From assembly GCA_005884255.1 (NCBI GenBank), contig VBDL01000248.1, positions 1 through 6,636 on the forward strand: a DNA stretch of 6,636 nucleotides. Reading direction: 5' to 3'. Each line of letters begins with the position of its first letter. Positions within the stretch are counted from its first letter, which is position 1. Below, piece by piece: positions 1 to 5,960 of this stretch. The translations under genes were made by a program, and so were the position numbers. This DNA comes from Betaproteobacteria bacterium. Lineage in GTDB: Bacteria > Pseudomonadota > Gammaproteobacteria > Burkholderiales > Burkholderiaceae_C. The notes beneath the pieces are model-generated. The model worked only from the letters and a program-made list of their open reading frames with translations, ran no database searches and was not told the DNA's origin.

Positions 1-2298
1 CATCAGCACCTGCCACGTGCGGCCGTACTTGTTGAAGTCGTTGACGTAGTAGCTGCCGAGCGTGGAGGCGAGCGTGTTGAACACCTCGTCCACCGGCACG
101 CCGAGCGCCTTCGCGCGCTCGCGGTCGACGTCGACATACAGCTGCGGCGAGCTGGCGCGCCACAAGGTCTGCACGCCGCCGAGCAGCTTGCTCTTGCTCG
201 CCGCGCCCATGAATTGCTGCGACACCTCCTGCAAACGCTTGGCGCCGCCTTCGCCGCGGTTCTGCAGGTAGAACTCGAAGCCGCCCGCGGTGCCCAGGCC
301 GAAGATCGGCGGGGGGTTGAAGGCCAGCACCAGCGCTTCCTTGATATGGCCGGTCTTCATGAACAAGTCCCGCACCAGGCCTTGCGCATCCACCGGCCGC
401 TCGTGCCAGGGCTTCTGCGTGACGAAGATCGTGGCGGCGTTGTTGCGGTAGCCGCCGCCGAGGAAGTCGAAGCCGGTGAAGGCCACGACGTCGAGGTTGT
501 AGGGGTTCGACTTGATGATGCCGATCACCTCGTTGACGACCTTGTCGGTGCGTTCGAGCGACGCGCCGTCGGGCAGGATCACCGCCGAGATGTAGAACCC
601 CTGGTCCTCATCCGGCACCAGCGAGCCCGGCGTCACGCGCCACAGCCCGCCGGCCAGCAGCACCATGCCGCCGAACAGCATGAGGCCGATGCCGGCGCGC
701 CGCACCATGAAGCCGACGCCGCTGACGTAATGGCCGGTGATGCGGTGGAAGAAGTTGTTGAACCAGGTGAAGAAGCGCCCCGGCTGCTTGTGCTCGTGCT
801 TGAGGATGATCACGCACAGGCTCGGCGTCAGCGTCAGCGCGACGATGCCGGAGATCACCACCGCGATCGCGATCGTCACCGCGAACTGGCGGTACAGCTC
901 GCCGGTCAGGCCGCCGAGGAAGGCGATCGGCACGAACACCGCGCACAGCACCAGCACGATGGCGATCACCGGGCCGGACACTTCGCGCATCGCCTTGATC
1001 GCCGCCTCGCGCGCGAGCATCTTCTCCTCGTGCATGATGCGCTCGACGTTCTCGAGCACGACGATCGCGTCGTCGACGACGATGCCGATCGCCAGCACCA
1101 TGCCGAACAGCGTCAGCGTGTTGATCGAGTAGCCGAGCATCAACAGCCCGGCGAAGGTGCCGATCAGCGACACCGGCACCGCGACCACCGGGATCAAGGT
1201 GGCGCGCCAGTTCTGCAGGAACAGGAACACCACCGCGATCACCAGCAGCATCGCCTCGCCGAGCGTCTTCACCACCTCTTCGATCGACACCTTGACGAAG
1301 CGCGTGGTGTCGTAGGGCACCGAGTAGGTGATGCCCTTGGGGAAGCGCGCCGCGAGCTTGGCGACCGTGCCTTCGACTTCTTTCGCCACATCGAGCGCGT
1401 TGGCGCCCGGCTGCAGGAACACGCCGACCAGCGTGGCGGCCTTGCCGTTGATGCGGCCGATGAAGTCGTAGTCCTTCGAGCCGAGCTCGACGCGCGCCAC
1501 GTCCTTCAGCCGCACCGCGCTGCCGCCTTCGTCGGCGCGCACGATGATCTCCTCGAACTGCTTCGGGTCGGACAGCCGCCCCTGCGTCGTGATCGTGTAG
1601 ACCATCTCCTGCGCGCCGCCGGTGGGCGACTGGCCCACCTTGCCGGCGGCGAACTGCGCGTTCTGCTCGTTGATGGCCTTGGCGATGTCACCGGTGGTGA
1701 GCTTGAGCTGCGCGAGGCGGTCGGGGCGCACCCACACGCGCATCGCATAGTCCTTGGCGCCGAAGATCTGCACGTTGGTGGTGCCGGGCACGCGCTTGAG
1801 CTGGTCCAGCACGTTCAGCGTCACGTAGTTGCTGATGTCCAGGTCACTGCGGCTTGCATCCGGCGAATAGAAGGCCAGCACCTGCAGAAAGGCCGACGAG
1901 CCTTTCTCGACCGTCACGCCCTGGCGGCGTACCTCCTGCGGCAGCTTGGATTCGACCTGCTTGACGCGGTTGTTCACCACCTGCGCCGCATTGTCGACCT
2001 GCGTGCCGATGTCGAAGGTGACCTGGATCTGCACCACGCCGTTCGACGTGGAGGTCGAGCCCATGTAGATCATGTGCTCGACGCCGTTGATGGCGTTTTC
2101 CAGCGGCGCGGCCACCGTCTGCTCGATCACCTCGGCGCTGGCGCCGGGGTAGACCGCGGTGACGGTGACCACCGGCGGCGCGATCTCCGGGTACTGCGCG
2201 ATCGGCAGCGAGCGCATCGCCGACAGGCCGGCGATGACGAAGAAGATGGACAGCACGGCCGCGAAGATCGGCCTGTCGATGAAGAAGCGGGAGAACAT
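1..2298 (-). other. Permease half of the fused ORF, RND/HAE1 multidrug antiporter (C-terminus outside window)
   Basis: This half is an inner-membrane proton/drug antiporter that works as a trimer and takes substrates mainly from the periplasm and outer leaflet. Numbered from the Met at 2298, the N-terminus MFSRFFIDRPIFAAVL leads into TM1 (about 11-29). Next comes the porter-domain signature SLPIAQYPEIAPP and PGASAEVIEQTV. TM2-TM6 run from roughly 335 onward (LLVIAVVFLFLQNWRATLIP; then INTLTLFGMVLAIG). The TM4 proton-relay pair Asp409-Asp410 sits in GIVVDDAIVVLENVER and matches AcrB D407/D408. TM7 and the loop PDEDQGFYISAVILPDGAS follow, and the visible part ends in the second periplasmic loop at TWQVLM. 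About 280 residues, including the TM10 Lys of the relay, lie beyond position 1. Porter and TM4 motifs look somewhat closer to MexF/OqxB than to AcrB, but I cannot assign a subfamily. If made separately it would start at the ATG at 2298 (or 2337), and neither has a good Shine-Dalgarno sequence. Confidence 0.93.
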
Positions 2299-3459
2299 GG
2301 CGTGCGCCGGCGCGCCGGGGAAGAAGATGCGCGCCATACCGTCGATGATGAGGTTGTCGCCCGCCTGCAGGCCCTTGCTGATGATCCAGCCGTCGGCGAG
2401 CTGGTCGCCCACGGTCACCGGCTTCGGCATCGCCTTGCCGTCGGCCGCCACATAGACGAACTTGCCCTGCGGCCCTTCGAGCACCGCACGCGCGGGCACC
2501 TTCACCGCGTTCGGCCGCGTCGCACCGAGCAGGCGCACGCGCACGAACTGGCCGGGCTTCAGCGCGCCGTCGGGGTTCGGCACTTCGGCCTCGGCCTCGA
2601 CGGTGCCGGTGTTGCCGGACACGCGCGTGTCGGAGAACAGGAGCTTGCCCTTGCGCGGGTACACCGTGCCGTCGGCCAGCTTCACTTCCACCGCGAAGGC
2701 CTCGTGCGCCGGCAGTTGCAGCGCGCCGGCGGCCACTTCGGCACGCCAGCGCATCTGGTCGGTGTCGGCAATGCCGAAGCGCACCTTGACCGGATCGGTC
2801 TGCGTCACGGTCGTGAGCAGCACCTGCGGGCCGGAGACCAGCGTGCCTTCCGACACCTGCGAGCGGCTGGCCACGCCGGAGATCGGCGACTCCACCTTGG
2901 TGTAGCCGACGTTGAGCACCGCATCGGCCCGCTTGGCCTGCGCGCCTTTCATGTCAGCGCGCGCGATCTGCTCGGCCGAGGCCGCGTCGTCGTATTCGCG
3001 CTGGCTCACCGCCCGCGCCTCCCACAGCGGCTTCAGGCGCGCCAAGGTGCGCGTAGCCTGCGCGAGCTTGGCATCGGCAGAGGCCACGTCGGCATCGGCG
3101 CGGTTCAGCGCCGCCTGGAACGGTGCCGGATCGAGGCTGTACAGCGACTGGCCCTGGCGCACCGCGCCGCCCTCGGCGAAGTTGCGCTTGAGCAGGATGC
3201 CCGCCACGCGCGCGCGCACTTCCACGTCGCGCGAGCCGGCGGTCTGCCCCACATATTCATAGACGGCCGGCACATTGCTGGTGCTGACCTTCTGCACCGC
3301 CACCGCGGCCGGCGGCATGCCGCCTCCGGGGCCGCCATGGCCCCCTTCGGCACCGGAAGATCGGCTGCAGCCGACGAGCGCAACGGCGGCGGCCAGCACG
3401 GCGAGCGCGAGCGCCGGGCGGGCCAGGGACGAAAGCAAGGGGGAGGAGAGCGCGGGCAT
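1..3459 (-). CDS. Adaptor-permease fused RND efflux pump ORF (partial at the left edge)
   Basis: One continuous reading frame starts at the ATG at 3459 and is still open at position 1. Its first 387 codons encode a periplasmic adaptor of the AcrA/MexA family and the next 766 encode the N-terminal three quarters of an RND (HAE1-type) drug/proton antiporter. I read the junction codon by codon: adaptor-type sequence ending RIFFPGAPAHA is followed immediately by MFSRFFIDRP, the usual permease start, with no stop and no spacer. The 1161 bases between the two ATGs divide by three. In most relatives these are two genes. The start is chosen because it gives a lipoprotein signal and has an AAGG (3468-3471, minus sense) 8 nt upstream. 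If translated as one chain it would be about 1,430-1,450 residues, assuming a normal permease length. The pump genes, repressor and operator form a standard efflux locus. The fusion is seen directly in the sequence; whether the cell makes one or two proteins is unknown. Confidence 0.85.
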   Translation of the reverse strand, partial: MPALSSPLLSSLARPALALAVLAAAVALVGCSRSSGAEGGHGGPGGGMPPAAVAVQKVSTSNVPAVYEYVGQTAGSRDVEVRARVAGILLKRNFAEGGAVRQGQSLYSLDPAPFQAALNRADADVASADAKLAQATRTLARLKPLWEARAVSQREYDDAASAEQIARADMKGAQAKRADAVLNVGYTKVESPISGVASRSQVSEGTLVSGPQVLLTTVTQTDPVKVRFGIADTDQMRWRAEVAAGALQLPAHEAFAVEVKLADGTVYPRKGKLLFSDTRVSGNTGTVEAEAEVPNPDGALKPGQFVRVRLLGATRPNAVKVPARAVLEGPQGKFVYVAADGKAMPKPVTVGDQLADGWIISKGLQAGDNLIIDGMARIFFPGAPAHAMFSRFFIDRPIFAAVLSIFFVIAGLSAMRSLPIAQYPEIAPPVVTVTAVYPGASAEVIEQTVAAPLENAINGVEHMIYMGSTSTSNGVVQIQVTFDIGTQVDNAAQVVNNRVKQVESKLPQEVRRQGVTVEKGSSAFLQVLAFYSPDASRSDLDISNYVTLNVLDQLKRVPGTTNVQIFGAKDYAMRVWVRPDRLAQLKLTTGDIAKAINEQNAQFAAGKVGQSPTGGAQEMVYTITTQGRLSDPKQFEEIIVRADEGGSAVRLKDVARVELGSKDYDFIGRINGKAATLVGVFLQPGANALDVAKEVEGTVAKLAARFPKGITYSVPYDTTRFVKVSIEEVVKTLGEAMLLVIAVVFLFLQNWRATLIPVVAVPVSLIGTFAGLLMLGYSINTLTLFGMVLAIGIVVDDAIVVLENVERIMHEEKMLAREAAIKAMREVSGPVIAIVLVLCAVFVPIAFLGGLTGELYRQFAVTIAIAVVISGIVALTLTPSLCVIILKHEHKQPGRFFTWFNNFFHRITGHYVSGVGFMVRRAGIGLMLFGGMVLLAGGLWRVTPGSLVPDEDQGFYISAVILPDGASLERTDKVVNEVIGIIKSNPYNLDVVAFTGFDFLGGGYRNNAATIFVTQKPWHERPVDAQGLVRDLFMKTGHIKEALVLAFNPPPIFGLGTAGGFEFYLQNRGEGGAKRLQEVSQQFMGAASKSKLLGGVQTLWRASSPQLYVDVDRERAKALGVPVDEVFNTLASTLGSYYVNDFNKYGRTWQVLM
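2299..3459 (-). other. Adaptor (membrane fusion protein) half of the fused ORF, AcrA/MexA-like lipoprotein
   Basis: This half bridges the inner-membrane permease and the outer-membrane channel in the periplasm. Residues 1-31 form a lipoprotein signal: a hydrophobic Ala/Leu stretch at about 15-29 and the lipobox LVGC, with Cys31 as the predicted lipidated residue. A Gly-rich linker follows (about 36-47). The barrel-sandwich (lipoyl) half-motif lies near 79-110 (VEVRARVAG, then GGAVRQGQSLYSLDP). An alpha-helical hairpin rich in Ala, Gln, Arg and Asp spans about 112-180. The second lipoyl half-motif reads TKVESPISGVASR. The beta-barrel and membrane-proximal parts follow (VKVRFGIADTDQM; NPDGALKPGQFVRVRL; VPARAVLEGPQGKFVYV; GLQAGDNLIIDGMARIFFPG). 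All expected domains are present. What is missing is the low-complexity C-terminal tail and stop codon that normally follow the last motif. At 387 codons the half is only slightly shorter than E. coli AcrA (397 residues). Confidence 0.9.
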
Positions 3460-3481
3460 GCGAACAACCTTTCGGGGATGA

Positions 3482-3502
3482 GGCCACCGCGGTACGGTGG
3501 CC
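3482..3502 (-). repeat. Perfect 8-bp inverted repeat in the pump leader
   Basis: GGCCACCG at 3482-3489 is the exact reverse complement of CGGTGGCC at 3495-3502, with a 5-nt loop (CGGTA). It lies 23-43 nt upstream of the efflux ORF start, so the pump mRNA would carry a GC-rich stem-loop just before its ribosome binding site. No T-tract follows on the minus strand, so it is not a typical intrinsic terminator. It could affect translation or mRNA stability, or it may be chance in GC-rich DNA. Confidence 0.55.
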
Positions 3503-3520
3503 GTGCGTGGCGCAGGCGCA

Positions 3521-3543
3521 TACCAGCGCCGATCGCGCTGGTA
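3521..3543. repeat. Perfect 9-bp inverted repeat between the operator and the pump start
   Basis: TACCAGCGC (3521-3529) and GCGCTGGTA (3535-3543) are exact reverse complements around a 5-nt CGATC loop. The centre is 40 bp on the pump side of the AcrR-type operator. It could be a second DNA-binding site or a leader RNA stem-loop. No T-run flanks it on either strand, which argues against a terminator. Its half-sites differ from the operator arms, so any protein bound there would not be the AcrR-like repressor acting through the same sequence. Confidence 0.55.
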
Positions 3544-3560
3544 ACGGGTGCGGCGCAGTT

Positions 3561-3584
3561 TACATACAGCCGTGAATGTATGCT
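3561..3584. promoter_or_regulatory. AcrR/TtgR-type operator
   Basis: An imperfect palindrome with arms CATACA (3563-3568) and TGTATG (3577-3582) is separated by 8 nt. From memory, the longer context, TACATACA then four bases then TGAATGTATG, matches the E. coli acrAB operator (TACATACA...TGAATGTATGTA) at nearly every position. It also resembles the P. putida TtgR operator. It lies between a pump gene and a divergent AcrR-like gene, which is where such an operator is expected. The match comes from reading and was not computed. Occupancy should repress both the pump and the repressor gene. Confidence 0.82.
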
Positions 3585-3650
3585 TGCCAGTAGGGATTTG
3601 TGCCGAGCCGCGTCGGAGCCTCCCGGGCCACAATGCTCGTGTAGTACCTC

Positions 3651-3655
3651 AGGAG
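3651..3655 (+). promoter_or_regulatory. Ribosome binding site of the repressor gene
   Basis: AGGAG ends 9 nt before the ATG at 3665. This decides the start: an in-frame ATG at 3548 exists, but it lies upstream of the operator, and its extra 39 residues do not resemble the N-terminus of an AcrR-type protein, whereas MARRTKEEAL after 3665 does. Confidence 0.85.
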
Positions 3656-3664
3656 CCGGCATTC

Positions 3665-4336
3665 ATGGCCCGCCGCACGAAGGAAGAAGCACTCGCGACT
3701 CGCCACGGCATTCTCGACGCCGCGGAATTGCTGTTCCAGCGTCAGGGTGTTTCGCGCACGACGCTGCAGGATATCGCGCAGGCTGCTGGCCTCACGCGCG
3801 GCGCGATCTACTGGCACTTCAAGGACAAGGCCGATCTCTTCAACGCGATGATGGAGCGCGCGACGATGCCGCTCGAAGAGACGATGGCGTTGAGCCCGTC
3901 GCCCGGCGAGGATGACGACCCGCTGAGCTTCATCCGCGATCGCATCATGCACGCGCTGCGCATCACCGCCAGCCATGAGCCGACGCGCCGCGTGTTCGAG
4001 ATCGCCACGCACAAGGTCGAGTACGTCGACGAGTTGCTCGCGGTGCGCGACCGCCATCTGCTCGGCCGCAATGAATGCCTGGCGGAGGTCGAGCGCGAGC
4101 TCAAGTCCGCGATGCGCCGCGGCCTGGTGCGCTCCGACGTGCCCGCGCGCTCGATCGCGCTCGGTCTGCACGCGATGCTCGACGGCCTGATCCACAACTG
4201 GCTGCTCGACCCCAACGCCTTCGACCTCGTGCGCGTGGGCAGGCACGCCTTGCAGGCCTATGAATCCGGCTTGCGGCCGCAGGCCGCGCAGGCGTACCCG
4301 ACGAAGGCAGCGCGCGCGGTGCGCGCCCATGCCTGA
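3665..4336 (+). CDS. acrR: TetR-family repressor of the AcrR/TtgR type
   Basis: This 223-residue protein is a one-component transcriptional repressor that binds DNA as a dimer and is released by hydrophobic drugs or solvents. The N-terminus MARRTKEEALATRHGILDAA closely resembles E. coli AcrR (MARKTKQEALETR) and TtgR. The helix-turn-helix spans about residues 33-52 (TLQDIAQAAGLTRGAIYWHF), with the family hallmark YWHFKDKADLF just after it. The C-terminal ligand-binding part keeps family-like patches (RRVFEIATHKVEYVDEL near 103-120; LDGLIHNWLLDPNAFDL near 174-190). It is transcribed divergently from the efflux ORF across the operator at 3561-3584, so its likely target is this pump plus its own promoter. 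Its last 8 nt overlap the start of the DUF72 gene. The symbol indicates family, not proven orthology; a ttgR- or amrR-type name would be equally defensible. I see no truncation or missing motif. Confidence 0.93.
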   Translation: MARRTKEEALATRHGILDAAELLFQRQGVSRTTLQDIAQAAGLTRGAIYWHFKDKADLFNAMMERATMPLEETMALSPSPGEDDDPLSFIRDRIMHALRITASHEPTRRVFEIATHKVEYVDELLAVRDRHLLGRNECLAEVERELKSAMRRGLVRSDVPARSIALGLHAMLDGLIHNWLLDPNAFDLVRVGRHALQAYESGLRPQAAQAYPTKAARAVRAHA

Positions 4337-5297
4337 GGATTTGTTCGAGACTACTGCGCCGGCGCCGGCGCCAGTCGGTCGCCACCACAACGTGTGGGTC
4401 GGCACCTGCAGCTGGACCGACGCGTCGCTGATCAAGTCCAAGGCCTTCTATCCGCGTGGCTGCTCCAGCAGCGAGCAGCGCTTGCGCTACTACGCATCGC
4501 AGTTCCCGCTGGTCGAGGTGGACAGCAGCTTCTACGCGATGCCGGACTCATCGAACGCGGTGCTGTGGGCCGAGCGCACGCCCGATGACTTCGTCTTCAA
4601 CGTCAAGGCCTTTCGCGTCTTCACCGGCCACCAGACACCGGCGCAGACCTTGCCGCCGGACCTGCAGCCGCTGCTGCCGCCGCTGGCCACGGGCAAGAAG
4701 AACTACTACTACGACGATTTGCCGGCGGAGCTTGCCGACGAGCTGTGGCGGCGCTTGATCGACGCCGTGGCGCCGCTGAAGGATGCGGGCAAGCTCGTCG
4801 CCTGTCATTTCCAGTTCGCGCCCTGGGTGACGCGCACGCGCGCCTGGCGCGCGCACGTCGAGCACTGCGTGCAGCGCATGGCGGGCCATCTGCTGGCGGT
4901 GGAGTTCCGCAACCAGACCTGGTTCGGCGATGGCCGTGCCGAAGACACGCTGGCGTGGGAACGCGAGCTCGGCGTGGCGCATGTGATCGTCGACGAGCCA
5001 CAGGGCGTGGGCAACTATGCGCAGGGCGTGTGGGAGGTAACGCACCCGAGGCTCGCGGTCGTGCGCCTGCATGGGCGCAACGCGCAGACCTGGGCGGCGA
5101 AGGGCCTCTCCGCCTCATCGGAGCGCTTCAACTACGAGTACGGCGACGAGGAGATCGCCGAGCTCGCGCAGCGCATCGACGGCCTGGTCGAGCGCGCGCT
5201 GCAGGTGCACGCGCTGCTCAACGTCAACTACGAGGATCAGGGCATTCGCGCAGCGCGGCGTCTGGCGCAGCAGCTTCAGCGCCTTCAATCGCACTGA
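4329..5297 (+). CDS. DUF72 (YecE-like) family protein
   Basis: This 322-residue protein belongs to the DUF72 family, a TIM-barrel fold whose biochemical role is not established. The motifs are clear: GTCSWTD (25-31), EVDSSFYAMP (63-72), WAERTPDDFVFNVKAFRVFTG (80-100), VEFRNQTWF in the middle, VRLHGRNAQTW in the second half and NVNYEDQG near the end (298-305). The first 20 or so residues (Pro/Ala-rich) precede the barrel and look disordered. It has no signal peptide or membrane segment, so it should be cytoplasmic. The ATG at 4329 lies inside the end of the repressor gene (ATGCCTGA overlap) with no strong Shine-Dalgarno sequence, which suggests translational coupling and co-transcription with the repressor. 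Its 3' end overlaps the oppositely oriented gene at 5224-5661 by 74 nt. The family call is firm; the function is unknown. Confidence 0.92.
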   Translation: MPEDLFETTAPAPAPVGRHHNVWVGTCSWTDASLIKSKAFYPRGCSSSEQRLRYYASQFPLVEVDSSFYAMPDSSNAVLWAERTPDDFVFNVKAFRVFTGHQTPAQTLPPDLQPLLPPLATGKKNYYYDDLPAELADELWRRLIDAVAPLKDAGKLVACHFQFAPWVTRTRAWRAHVEHCVQRMAGHLLAVEFRNQTWFGDGRAEDTLAWERELGVAHVIVDEPQGVGNYAQGVWEVTHPRLAVVRLHGRNAQTWAAKGLSASSERFNYEYGDEEIAELAQRIDGLVERALQVHALLNVNYEDQGIRAARRLAQQLQRLQSH

Positions 5298-5661
5298 GCA
5301 ACTCCGCGCGTTGCGCGTGGTACTCGTACAGCAGCGCGAGGTCGTCGGCCACGTCGCGCGGAAAGCCGTGGCGGCCACCGCGCTGGTCGAGCATCAGGCT
5401 CTCCAGCAGGTGCTCGATCAGCCCGATATCGGTCCAGCACGCGGCGAGCTGGTTGGCGATGCGCGGATATTGCGCGCACAGCGCATGCGGCTGCGCATCC
5501 TTGGGCAGCCGCGAGACCCAGCGCTTGGCCTTGGGCGAGAGCTCCGCATCGCGGTGGCGCAACGGCGCGCGCACGCGCGCCCAGTCGGCGGCCGTCCACA
5601 GCGCGCGCGGCTCGACCCGAGCGGACGCGGTGCGCGACCTGAGCAGGGTGAGGATCCGCAT
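5224..5661 (-). CDS. Conserved-looking protein of unknown function
   Basis: I do not recognise a named family with confidence. The 145-residue product starts MRILTLLRSR. It has a Trp/Arg-rich N-terminal third (ALWTAADWARVRAPLRHRD), then SPKAKRWVSRLPKDAQPHAL, a patch CAQYPRIANQLAACW, and a basic Gly-rich motif RRGG-like (DQRGGRHGFPRDVADDLALL) before a helical region (LYEYHAQRAELLSAIEG). The end is Ala/Pro-rich and probably disordered. There is no signal peptide or membrane segment. The motifs look like real protein rather than an antisense shadow, and no other frame explains 5298-5660. The start is uncertain: a GTG at 5673 would add four residues, and neither start has a Shine-Dalgarno sequence; I prefer the ATG. 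It lies 27-39 nt downstream of the small ORF at 5701-5949 on the same strand, so the two may be co-transcribed. Its last 74 nt overlap the DUF72 gene tail-to-tail. Confidence 0.78.
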   Translation of the reverse strand: MRILTLLRSRTASARVEPRALWTAADWARVRAPLRHRDAELSPKAKRWVSRLPKDAQPHALCAQYPRIANQLAACWTDIGLIEHLLESLMLDQRGGRHGFPRDVADDLALLYEYHAQRAELLSAIEGAEAAAPDAALRECPDPRS

Positions 5662-5700
5662 GTCAGTGGTCACGCGACCGAGTGGAGGGGGTGGTCCATT

Positions 5701-5949
5701 TCAAGCGGCTTTCTGGTGCAGCAGCAGGTCCTGCACCCACAGCGCCGATTGCGACGGCGCGTCGTAGTTCTGTGGCGCCTGATGCCGCAGGCCGATGGCC
5801 ACGCGGCCGGTCCAGTAGATCAGGCGCCCGCTGCCCGGCAGCACCACCGGCCCCAGGTAGCCCGTGGGCACTTCCACCGGCGGCGCGGACGTGCTGTGGC
5901 GGATAACGTCCGTGCCCGGCGCCTCGTGTTCGTCTATGCGTTCACTCAT
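5701..5949 (-). CDS. Small 82-residue protein of unknown function
   Basis: The ORF begins at an ATG at 5949 preceded by GGGAG (5956-5960, minus sense) with a 6-nt gap, the best ribosome binding site on this strand outside the pump. The product starts MSERIDEHEAPGTDVIRHST, an acidic polar N-terminus, and continues with VEVPTGYLGPVVLPGSGRLI, YWTGRVAIGLRH and a C-terminus SALWVQDLLLHQKAA. It has two Trp, two Tyr and many Gly/Pro, and no signal peptide or clear membrane helix. I know no family for it. The dense VPTG...LPGSGRLIYWTGRVAIGLRH segment looks conserved rather than random. It lies between the amidohydrolase gene (83 nt upstream) and the hypothetical gene downstream, all on the same strand. 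The frame stays open upstream of 5949 as far as 6495, but that part runs antiphase through the amidohydrolase gene and is not coding. Confidence 0.72.
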   Translation of the reverse strand: MSERIDEHEAPGTDVIRHSTSAPPVEVPTGYLGPVVLPGSGRLIYWTGRVAIGLRHQAPQNYDAPSQSALWVQDLLLHQKAA

Positions 5950-5955
5950 CGCGAT

Positions 5956-5960
5956 CTCCC
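5956..5960 (-). promoter_or_regulatory. Ribosome binding site of the small ORF
   Basis: GGGAG in the minus sense lies 6 nt before the ATG at 5949. It supports that ATG as the true start and supports the reality of the small gene. I see no convincing promoter or T-tracted terminator in the 83-nt gap behind it (5950-6032). Confidence 0.7.

Larger units (their letters stand above)
3460..3664. promoter_or_regulatory. Divergent control region between the efflux ORF and its repressor gene
   Basis: These 205 bases separate the start of the efflux ORF (minus strand) from the start of the repressor gene (plus strand) and must hold both promoters. The region contains the AcrR-type operator (about 3561-3584), two perfect inverted repeats on the pump side (3482-3502 and 3521-3543) and the repressor ribosome binding site (3651-3655). 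It is visibly more AT-rich around the operator than its surroundings. I could not place -35/-10 boxes convincingly. A TATGTA on the minus strand inside the operator is a possible -10 for the pump, with only a weak TGGCAA 17 nt upstream. Binding of the repressor at the operator would plausibly block both promoters, as in acrAB/acrR and ttgABC/ttgR. Confidence 0.75.

Noticed and set aside
3548..3664. An upstream in-frame start that would lengthen the repressor by 39 residues
   Set aside because: It would begin upstream of the operator and lacks a ribosome binding site, and the added residues do not resemble AcrR-type N-termini. AGGAG and MARRTKEEAL mark 3665 as the start.
214..3915. A stop-free plus-strand frame of 1,233 codons running antisense to the efflux ORF and into the repressor gene
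   Set aside because: Its translation is dominated by His, Arg, Asp, Ala and Val with no family motif, typical of the antisense of a GC-rich gene. The minus strand carries unmistakable RND and adaptor motifs over the same span, and the frame crosses the promoter region and the repressor gene out of phase.
3560..4441. A 293-codon minus-strand frame over the repressor gene
   Set aside because: It is antisense to a clear AcrR-type gene and spans the operator. The residues are His/Arg/Ala-rich without motifs.
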